DNA of 64,000 nucleotides from a bacterium (lineage in GTDB: Bacteria > Planctomycetota > Planctomycetia > Pirellulales > Pirellulaceae), in assembly GCA_030430075.1 (NCBI GenBank), contig JAUIGN010000025.1:41277-105276 (forward strand), written 5' to 3'. Both the position numbers and the translations under genes were made by a program. This document shows, one piece after another, positions 58,379 to 64,000 of the stretch. Below the pieces are notes generated by a model. That model was not told where the DNA came from. It saw nothing but the letters and a program-made list of their open reading frames with translations, and did no database searches. Positions within the stretch are counted from its first letter, which is position 1. Every line of letters starts with the position of its first letter.

Positions 58379-59137
58379 ATGCGAAAGAAGTTTATTGCCG
58401 GCAACTGGAAGATGAACCTGAACCGCTCCGACGCCGTGGCCCTGGCCGGTGGACTGGCCTCCCAATTGGGAACGTCTGACGACGTGGACGTGGCTGTTTG
58501 CCCGCCCAGCGTCTACCTGGATGCGGTCCGCGAAGCGATTTCCGGCTCGCAGGTTGCGCTCGGGGCGCAGAACATGTACCACGAAGCGAGCGGCGCATTT
58601 ACCGGCGAAATCAGTGCCGGCATGTTGCTGGACGTCGGCTGCAAGTACGTCATCCTGGGGCACAGTGAACGCCGTCACATCCTCGGCGAGACCGACGCGG
58701 CAATCAACCTCAAGGTGGTGGCCGCGCTGGCGGCCGGCCTGCTGCCGATCGTCTGTGTGGGCGAAACCCTGGAAGAGCGAGAAGGGGGCCGGACCCAGTC
58801 CGTTGTGAAAGGGCAGGTCGAAGGATCGCTGGCCGGCTTGACCGCCGCACAGATGCAGCAGACCGTGATCGCTTACGAGCCGGTTTGGGCGATCGGGACC
58901 GGCAAGGTGGCCACGCCGGCCCAGGCCGAAGAGGTTCACGCCGATCTTCGCAGCTTGCTGGAAACCGTCTACAATTCCGAGGTTGCGGCCGCCGTGCGGA
59001 TTCAGTACGGCGGCAGCGTCAAGCCGGGCAACGCGGCCGAATTGCTCGGCCAGCCCAATATCGACGGTGCCCTGGTCGGCGGTGCTTCGCTGCAGGTCGA
59101 CGACTTCATGGGCATCATCGCTGGAGCCAAGAGCTGA
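58379..59137 (+). CDS. tpiA: Triosephosphate isomerase
   Basis: The product has 252 residues from ATG 58379, preferred over GTG 58370 because GGAG lies 8 nt upstream and MRKKFIAGNWKMN is the usual start. It interconverts dihydroxyacetone phosphate and glyceraldehyde 3-phosphate in glycolysis. Catalytic residues are Lys11 (GNWKMN), His95 (LGHSERR) and Glu167 (AYEPVWAIGTG); the phosphate loop is YGGSVKPGNA and GGASL. Cytosolic. It heads the plus-strand housekeeping run and is followed by secG, the common tpiA-secG order in bacteria. Confidence 0.97.
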   Translation: MRKKFIAGNWKMNLNRSDAVALAGGLASQLGTSDDVDVAVCPPSVYLDAVREAISGSQVALGAQNMYHEASGAFTGEISAGMLLDVGCKYVILGHSERRHILGETDAAINLKVVAALAAGLLPIVCVGETLEEREGGRTQSVVKGQVEGSLAGLTAAQMQQTVIAYEPVWAIGTGKVATPAQAEEVHADLRSLLETVYNSEVAAAVRIQYGGSVKPGNAAELLGQPNIDGALVGGASLQVDDFMGIIAGAKS

Positions 59138-59250
59138 CACGACCGTCGGCGCGACCGCACCGGCATTGGAGACGGAAACGGTAAGGCAACAGCCATCACA
59201 GGCCGGCGACGGATTTCGATCAACGGCTCCCGCATAAGGAAGGTTTGGAA

Positions 59251-59892
59251 ATGCAATATCTGTTAGGGATCCTGATGTTCCTGACGGCACTGTTCTTGAT
59301 TCTGCTGGTTTTGATTCAGCGGGGTCGCGGTGGTGGTCTGGCCGGTGCGTTTGGCGGCGCCGGAGGTCAGAGCGCCTTCGGCACGAAGGCGGGTGACATG
59401 TTCACCAAGATCACCATCGGCACGGCGGTTGTCTGGATTTTGATCGCCGCCCTGTCGGTCCGGTTCCTCAACCAGCCAAAAAGCAGCGTGCTCGGCGATG
59501 GCACGTCGCCGTCGACCATCGCACCGCGCGGTGGGGACGGCGATAATACGGACGGTGCGGCCGGCGGTGACCTCGGCACCGACGCCGGGCTGCTCGGCGA
59601 TGCCCTGGAAGACAACGGGTTGCTGGGCGGAGCGGAATCGACGGCGAGCGGCGGCGGCGAAGGGTCGGCCAGTGACGCCGGCGAGGCGAGTGACGCCGGC
59701 GGGGCCAGTGACACCGGCGAGGCGAGTGACAAACCGGCGAGCGGCGCGGCGGGCGACGACACGACAGGCGAGGCCGAATCCGCCAAAGCAGGCGATTCGA
59801 CCGGCGGTGACGCTGCCACCAGCGACGGCGATGGTGCTGCGGCAACTGATGGTGCTGCGGCCGACACCGCCGACGAGCCGTCCGGCCAGTAG
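59251..59892 (+). CDS. secG: Preprotein translocase subunit SecG with long acidic tail
   Basis: About 213 residues; the start follows AAGGAAGG. The first 75 residues are a normal SecG: helix 1 LLGILMFLTALFLILLVLIQ, the conserved RGRGGGLAGAFGGAGGQSAFGTKAGD cytoplasmic loop, and helix 2 TKITIGTAVVWILIAALSVRF. SecG assists SecYE in protein export. The remaining 135 residues are a low-complexity Gly/Ala/Asp/Ser/Glu/Thr tail with repeated (E/G)ASD(A/T)GE-like units; the tail would lie on the periplasmic side if both helices span normally. Most SecG proteins are 70-130 residues, so the tail is exceptional. It lies between tpiA and yicC. Confidence 0.93.
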   Translation: MQYLLGILMFLTALFLILLVLIQRGRGGGLAGAFGGAGGQSAFGTKAGDMFTKITIGTAVVWILIAALSVRFLNQPKSSVLGDGTSPSTIAPRGGDGDNTDGAAGGDLGTDAGLLGDALEDNGLLGGAESTASGGGEGSASDAGEASDAGGASDTGEASDKPASGAAGDDTTGEAESAKAGDSTGGDAATSDGDGAAATDGAAADTADEPSGQ

Positions 59893-59968
59893 CTGGCGCC
59901 GCCCCACGAAAGCTCGACAGGTTGAATTGGCTCCCGGTCGCGGCCGGTTTCGAAAGGTACGGTGAGAC

Positions 59969-60850
59969 GTGCTGCTCAGCATGACAGGCCACGGAGCGGC
60001 ACAGCAGCAGGCCGACGGAGTGTCGGTCTCGGTTGATGTTCGGACCGTAAACAGCCGCTTCTTTAAGCTCTCGACGCGGACCAACGAGTCGTACGGCGGG
60101 CTCGATTCTCGTGTCGACGAAACGGTCCGTTCGGTCATCCGCCGCGGAGCGGTCCAGGTTGATCTACGAATCGAACGCGAAGTGAGCAGCCGTCCGCTGC
60201 TGAACGAGGAGGTGCTGGCCAGTTACTGCCAGCAGCTCCGCAAGTTCCGAGCGGCAATGGAGGACGCCGGGCCGCTGCAGGTGGAAGCATTGCTCGAATT
60301 ACCGGGCGTCGTCAACGATGCCGGGGTGGAGCAGCGTGACGCCGACGAAGTCTGGCCGCTGGTCAAGCAGGTGCTAAGGACGGCCCTGGATGGGCTGTCG
60401 ACCATGCGGGAGGCCGAAGGGCGGGCGATGGCGGCGGATCTCGAGGCCAATCGGCGGGAGATTCAAGGGCACCTCGAAAAAATCGAAGCCCGAGCACCGC
60501 TGGTCGTCGATTCGTATCGCGAGCGGTTGACGGATCGGATCAACAAAATGCTCGCCGAACACGATGTGCGGATTGAACCGGCCGACGTGATTCGCGAAGT
60601 CGGCATCTACGCCGAACGCAGTGACATCGCGGAAGAGACCGTGCGCCTGCACAGCCACCTGGTGCAGTTCGCCAAGATTATGGCCATGGAGGAGAGCCAG
60701 GGGAAGAAACTGGAGTTCGTGACGCAAGAGATGTTTCGCGAAACCAATACCATCGGCTCGAAAGCCAATGATGCAGAGATCACCGCACACGTGATCGAGA
60801 TCAAGGCGGCAATTGAACGAATTCGTGAAATGATCCAGAACATCGAGTAA
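59969..60850 (+). CDS. yicC: YicC-family endoribonuclease-like protein
   Basis: The product has 293 residues from GTG 59969 (MLLSMTGHGAA; the ATG four codons later gives MTGHG, the usual YicC opening). YicC_N (about 1-155): SMTGHGAA, VSVDVRTVNSRFF and RVDETVRSVIRRGAVQVDLRIER. The DUF1732 C-terminal domain ends LVQFAKIMAMEESQGKKLEFVTQEMFRETNTIGSKANDAEITAHVIEIKAAIERIREMIQNIE, matching the family. YicC proteins have been linked to RNA cleavage and stress survival. It is 6 nt upstream of gmk, the conserved yicC-gmk order. Confidence 0.95.
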   Translation: MLLSMTGHGAAQQQADGVSVSVDVRTVNSRFFKLSTRTNESYGGLDSRVDETVRSVIRRGAVQVDLRIEREVSSRPLLNEEVLASYCQQLRKFRAAMEDAGPLQVEALLELPGVVNDAGVEQRDADEVWPLVKQVLRTALDGLSTMREAEGRAMAADLEANRREIQGHLEKIEARAPLVVDSYRERLTDRINKMLAEHDVRIEPADVIREVGIYAERSDIAEETVRLHSHLVQFAKIMAMEESQGKKLEFVTQEMFRETNTIGSKANDAEITAHVIEIKAAIERIREMIQNIE

Positions 60851-60856
60851 CCTGCC

Positions 60857-61471
60857 GTGAGCGGTTCCCTCCCCGGACAACTGGTCATTATCTCTGGGCC
60901 CTCGGGCGCCGGAAAGTCGACCGTGGTCGGCCGCCTGCTGGCCGAATCGGGGCTGCCGCTCGTGTTGAGCGTCTCTGCGACGACCCGCCAGCCGCGTCCA
61001 GGCGAAGTGGACGGCAAGGACTATCACTTCCTGACGAAGGCACAGTTTCTCGAAAGACGGGACAACGACGAATTCCTCGAATGGAAAGAGGTCTTCGGCC
61101 GCGGCGACTATTACGGAACCCTCCGAAGCACCGTGACCGCTGGCATTCAAGCCGGGAAATGGGTAGTTTTAGAGATTGACGTCGAAGGGACGATGGCGGT
61201 CGTCGAGTCTTTCGCGAATGCGATTACGATTTTTTTGCATCCGGGGAGTATGGCCGAACTGGAACGCCGGCTCCGCAGACGCGGCACCGACAGTGACGCT
61301 GCCATCGCACGTCGGCTGGAAGTGGCGCGGCACGAGCTGTCCATGAAGGACCGCTACGCTTACGACGTTCAGAATGACACCGTCGACCAGGCGGTCGCAG
61401 AGATCACCGCGATCTTGAAGAACCAGGCGATCGCTCTCGGCGCGGAACCTTCCCCGGATTCCGCTTGCTGA
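60857..61471 (+). CDS. gmk: Guanylate kinase
   Basis: The product has 204 residues from GTG 60857. It phosphorylates GMP to GDP with ATP. The P-loop is ISGPSGAGKST (about 12-22), then LVLSVSATTRQPRPGEVDGKDYHFLTKAQF (GMP-binding), EWKEVFGRGDYYGT and the lid region RRLRRRGTDSDAAIARRLEVA. Cytosolic and essential in most bacteria. It starts 6 nt after the yicC stop and is followed after 91 bp by the omega subunit gene, the usual gmk-rpoZ-dfp order. Confidence 0.96.
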   Translation: MSGSLPGQLVIISGPSGAGKSTVVGRLLAESGLPLVLSVSATTRQPRPGEVDGKDYHFLTKAQFLERRDNDEFLEWKEVFGRGDYYGTLRSTVTAGIQAGKWVVLEIDVEGTMAVVESFANAITIFLHPGSMAELERRLRRRGTDSDAAIARRLEVARHELSMKDRYAYDVQNDTVDQAVAEITAILKNQAIALGAEPSPDSAC

Positions 61472-61562
61472 ACGATTTCATCTGTTGAACCGGGGCGTCA
61501 GATAGCGGGCCCGCCGCCGACCCTCCCCCCCCATTCGATTCCCGTACGGAGAGCCAACGTCC

Positions 61563-61826
61563 ATGCATGAGATTCTGAAAGAAGAAGAAATCGTCAACAA
61601 GGTTGGTGGTCGCTTCAAGTTGTCCACGCTGATCCAGAAACGGCTCGTTCAGTTGAACGCCGGTAGCCGGCCGCTCGTCGAGCCGGTTCCGGAGGACAAA
61701 ATGGAGATCGTGCTGCAGGAGATCTTGAACGACAAGATTTTCCTGGACACGTCCAATGAAGTCAAAATCACCGGCGACCTGCACGAAGCCGGAAGCGGGC
61801 CGGAAATCGACCCACTGAACATCTGA
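61563..61826 (+). CDS. rpoZ: RNA polymerase omega subunit
   Basis: The product has 87 residues. Omega helps assemble the RNA polymerase core by chaperoning beta-prime. The N-terminal part matches the family: NKVGGRFKLSTLIQKRLVQLNAGSRPLV, compare the consensus RFxLVxxxxxRARQL. The C-terminal half (EDKMEIVLQEILNDKIFL) corresponds to the IAxxEI region. The match is divergent, but position between gmk and the coenzyme A genes is the standard place for rpoZ. CATGCATG-type sequence overlaps the start; the ribosome-binding site is ACGGAGAG. Confidence 0.86.
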   Translation: MHEILKEEEIVNKVGGRFKLSTLIQKRLVQLNAGSRPLVEPVPEDKMEIVLQEILNDKIFLDTSNEVKITGDLHEAGSGPEIDPLNI

Positions 61827-61876
61827 CTTGACCGCCGCGCCGGCGGTCGACAACCCTCCGGGAGCAGCCACAACCG

Positions 61877-62422
61877 ATGAGTCGACACGAGGTGCTAATC
61901 GGGGTGACCGGCGGCGTGGCGGCCTACAAGACGGCTGCTCTGGTGAGCCAACTGGTCCAGGCGGATGTCGGTGTAACGGTGGTGATGACCGCCGCGGCGG
62001 AGCAGTTCGTGGGCCGCGCGACGTTTGCTGCGCTCTCCGGTCGTCCCGTCGCCGTCTCGCTGTTTGAATCGAATCGCTTCCCGCTGGGTGCCCACATCGC
62101 ATTGGCCGAGCGGGTGGACGCCTACTGTGTTGCGCCGGCGACCGCGGATTTTCTCTCCAAGGCGGCCCGCGGCGCGGCGGACGACCTGGTTTCCACCCTC
62201 TACCTGTCGGTCACCTCGCCGGTCCTGGTCGCACCCGCCATGAATTGCGAAATGTGGGAGAAGGCGGCCGTCCAACGGAACGTGGCCCAGCTTGCCGAAG
62301 ACGGTGTGCACCTGGTCGGACCGGACGAAGGGTGGCTCAGTTGCCGCCGCCAAGGGTTCGGCCGGATGGCGGCTCCCGAAGAGATCTGCCGAGCGATCCA
62401 GGATGTGCTGGCGCGAGGGTGA
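61877..62422 (+). CDS. coaC: Phosphopantothenoylcysteine decarboxylase (CoaC, single-domain)
   Basis: The product has 181 residues, a homo-oligomeric flavin-containing Cys decarboxylase. It decarboxylates 4'-phosphopantothenoyl-cysteine to 4'-phosphopantetheine in coenzyme A synthesis, using FMN. Active-site residues are His73 (FPLGAHIALAERVD), the PAMNCEMW block with Asn123, and Cys156 in WLSCRRQGFGRM, which protonates the enethiolate. GVTGGVAAYKTA is the FMN loop. In most bacteria this domain is fused to CoaB; here CoaB is encoded separately 47 bp downstream. It lies 50 bp after rpoZ. Confidence 0.95.
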   Translation: MSRHEVLIGVTGGVAAYKTAALVSQLVQADVGVTVVMTAAAEQFVGRATFAALSGRPVAVSLFESNRFPLGAHIALAERVDAYCVAPATADFLSKAARGAADDLVSTLYLSVTSPVLVAPAMNCEMWEKAAVQRNVAQLAEDGVHLVGPDEGWLSCRRQGFGRMAAPEEICRAIQDVLARG

Positions 62423-62469
62423 AACGGTCGTCTCCCGAGTGAGTTCGCTCAGCGCGACGAGTGTCTGCC

Positions 62470-63099
62470 ATGACCAAAATCCTGATTACTTCCGGACCCA
62501 CCCGGCAGTTCCTCGACCCGGTCCGGTATTTGACGAATGCGTCGAGCGGACGGATGGGGCGGGCCTTGGCGCAGGCGGCGTTGGACGCGGGCCACGACGT
62601 GGTGATCGTCAGCGGGCCGGTGCAAGTCGAGTATCCTGAAGCTGCCGAGGTGATCCCGGTGGTCACCACAGACGAGATGTTGGCCGCTTGTCGGCGGATG
62701 TTTCCGCATTGCGACGGCCTCATCGGCGCCGCCGCCCCCTGCGATTATCAGCCTCAGAAAGTGGCGACGCAGAAGATCGCCAAGACCGGTGATCCGTTGC
62801 TGCTGCACCTGGTGGAAACGGCCGACGTCGTCGCCAGCCTGGGTGCCGAACGGCTTCCCCATCAATGGCTGGTGGGGTTTGCCCTGGAAACGGAAGACCA
62901 GCGGTTTCGGGCGCTCACCAAGTTGCAGCGCAAGAGTTGCGACCTGATGGTTTTGAATGGCCCCGAGGCGATGGATGCCGCCGAGAATTCGGTCGAACTG
63001 ATCGACCCGGCCGGGAATGTGCTTGACACGTTCACAGGTGGCAAGGACGAGGTGGCGCGAGGGATCCTGCGGCGGATTGGTACGAACCTGATCCGCTGA
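62470..63099 (+). CDS. coaB: Phosphopantothenate-cysteine ligase (CoaB, single-domain)
   Basis: The product has 209 residues from ATG 62470 (GTG 62461 would add three). It joins 4'-phosphopantothenate and cysteine, with CTP in bacteria, the step before CoaC. Motifs: ILITSGPTRQFLDPVRYLTNASSGRMGRALA (nucleotide-binding Rossmann opening), GAAAPCDYQPQKVATQKIAK (the usual xAAVADY..x..xKIKK), VGFALETED and LDPAGNVLD-type ending with GGKDEVARGIL. The conserved ADY is CDY here. Its neighbour coaC encodes the other half of the usual Dfp bifunctional enzyme, so the two proteins probably work together. Confidence 0.94.
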   Translation: MTKILITSGPTRQFLDPVRYLTNASSGRMGRALAQAALDAGHDVVIVSGPVQVEYPEAAEVIPVVTTDEMLAACRRMFPHCDGLIGAAAPCDYQPQKVATQKIAKTGDPLLLHLVETADVVASLGAERLPHQWLVGFALETEDQRFRALTKLQRKSCDLMVLNGPEAMDAAENSVELIDPAGNVLDTFTGGKDEVARGILRRIGTNLIR

Positions 63100-63163
63100 G
63101 AACGCGTCTCCTCGACCACTGCCCGCCCGCGCCTGCCACGGCAATGCGGCAGCCGTTTCCTCG

Positions 63164-63180
63164 GTCATGCCATGCATGAC
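63164..63180. repeat. 17-bp palindrome GTCATGCNNNGCATGAC, site 5
   Basis: GTCATGC-CAT-GCATGAC has perfect 7-bp arms in the gap between coaB and the ACT protein, 34 bp upstream of the -35 box at 63214. Confidence 0.75.
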
Positions 63181-63213
63181 ACAATCCGGCCTGGCGGCGG
63201 AATCTCGGTAAAG

Positions 63214-63241
63214 TTGACAAAAGTGGGCGTTGCCTTATAGT
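63214..63241 (+). promoter_or_regulatory. Strong sigma70-type promoter for ACT-domain gene
   Basis: A perfect TTGACA at 63214-63219 and TATAGT at 63236-63241 are separated by 16 bp. The ATG at 63360 lies about 110 bp downstream. It is the best consensus promoter in the window. Confidence 0.65.
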
Positions 63242-63359
63242 GATGCGCCGCGGCCGACCGATGACGGTCTCCGTACGTTGGGGTACCGCCGAAACGACTG
63301 CCTGATGTACAAATCGTGCATCACCGGACCCTGGAGCCATACTTGCTGGGAATGGAAAC

Positions 63360-63857
63360 ATGAGCATCGGAGAGGGGACGGGGATCGAGTTTTCGACCAT
63401 GCGCGGCAGGGACTACCCGACGATTCGCCAGTTCACGGTCTTTCTCGAAAACCGCGTGGGGCAGTTGTTGGAGGTCGTTCGCCGCTTCGAGGGCAGTAAG
63501 GTGCGGATTGTGGCGCTTTCGATCAACGACGCCACCGAGTGCGCCTTTGTTCGCTTGCTGGTGAGCCATCCGGAGCAGGGTCGGGAGATCCTGGAACGGG
63601 CCGGTCTGGCAATGATCGAATCTGACCTGGTCGGCATCGAACTGCCGGACCGCCCGCAGCCGCTGCTGCAGGTCTGCACTGCCTTGCTGCAAGCCGAAGT
63701 CAACATCGTCCAAGCTTACCCGTTGATCGTCCGCCCCCACGGACTTCCGGCCGTCGCCCTGATGGTCGACAATCTGGACATGGCCCAGGAAACGCTGAAG
63801 GCGAAAAATTTCAAGTTGATCACCGAGCAAGACCTCTGCCTGGAAGACGAGGACTAA
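63360..63857 (+). CDS. ACT-domain regulatory protein
   Basis: The product has 165 residues, cytosolic, with no signal. Two ACT-like halves: RQFTVFLENRVGQLLEVVRRFEGSKVRIVALSINDATECAFVRLLV (first ACT, with the GQLLEVV helix entry) and PLLQVCTALLQAEVNIVQAYPLIVRPHGLPAVALMVDNLDMAQETLK (second). ACT domains bind amino acids and regulate enzymes. Candidate partners such as acetolactate synthase or a prephenate enzyme are not encoded here, so the protein may act in trans. It is driven by a strong promoter at 63214-63241 and lies downstream of coaB. Confidence 0.85.
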   Translation: MSIGEGTGIEFSTMRGRDYPTIRQFTVFLENRVGQLLEVVRRFEGSKVRIVALSINDATECAFVRLLVSHPEQGREILERAGLAMIESDLVGIELPDRPQPLLQVCTALLQAEVNIVQAYPLIVRPHGLPAVALMVDNLDMAQETLKAKNFKLITEQDLCLEDED

Positions 63858-64000
63858 CGCGTAGAGTCAAAAAACTCAGAGCCGGTTGCGTAGTGGTTTG
63901 CGGCGACCTGACCTGTCGGTGGGGTAGGAGTTGCGTAGTGAGTGCGGCAAGTGTCTTTTGGGCGCAGAGTGGCTGCAGGCCGCTCGGCTTGGCGGCCGTA

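Overview
The window looks like chromosomal DNA from a planctomycete (Planctomycetota, probably Pirellulales-like). The evidence is the high GC content, many Tat-exported oxidoreductases, five sulfatase domains, a PSCyt1-DUF1549-DUF1553 protein followed by a DUF1501 protein plus two more DUF1501 genes, DUF1598 and DUF3472 proteins, QFxLRHLF-type membrane proteins, and a glutaminyl-tRNA synthetase. Species assignment is not possible from reading alone. I saw no rRNA, tRNA, CRISPR array, transposase, prophage or replication origin.

Layout. 1-7.5 kb: a partial Gfo/Idh/MocA oxidoreductase, a PIG-L deacetylase, an SGNH hydrolase/DUF3472 pair, a second Gfo/Idh/MocA protein and a CopZ-like iron-sulfur protein. 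7.7-13.8 kb (minus strand): TauD-type dioxygenase, sulfatase, HTTM membrane protein, PhoD-like phosphatase. 14-19.3 kb: a 1165-residue esterase-sulfatase fusion followed by another sulfatase. 19.5-23 kb (minus): rhodanese lipoprotein and MauE-like membrane protein (overlapping genes) and a zinc-ribbon/terpenoid-cyclase-repeat protein. 23.3-32.2 kb: DUF933 GTPase, iduronate-sulfatase-like protein, the PSCyt1/DUF1501 pair and a small secreted CxxCH cytochrome. 32.3-38.3 kb: pcm, a PhyH dioxygenase, an orphan DUF1501, a CPBP protease and an unknown protein. 38.5-44.2 kb: sufS-sufE, an RNase HII-like protein, a membrane protein, DUF1598. 45-53 kb: FHA-GAF-sigma54 activator, glycosyltransferase, membrane spermidine-synthase-like protein, PQQ beta-propeller, murB. 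53.5-58.1 kb: glnS, SMP-30-like protein, third DUF1501. 58.4-63.9 kb: a plus-strand housekeeping run tpiA-secG-yicC-gmk-rpoZ-coaC-coaB and an ACT-domain protein.

How the genes work together. The secreted sulfatases, esterases, deacetylase, SGNH hydrolase and Tat oxidoreductases suggest processing of sulfated or acylated polysaccharides outside the cytoplasm; no single substrate can be read off. The housekeeping genes serve Fe-S cluster assembly, peptidoglycan precursor synthesis, coenzyme A synthesis, GMP phosphorylation, translation and secretion.

The most unusual non-coding signal is a set of at least four dispersed intergenic repeat families: a GGTCTC/GGAGACC element that has grown into local tandem arrays, a 17-bp palindrome GTCATGCNNNGCATGAC, a REP-like element of about 78 bp with two stem-loops, and a 40-bp double hairpin. 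The most unusual proteins are the esterase-sulfatase fusion and a type-2 RNase H-like protein with altered active-site motifs.
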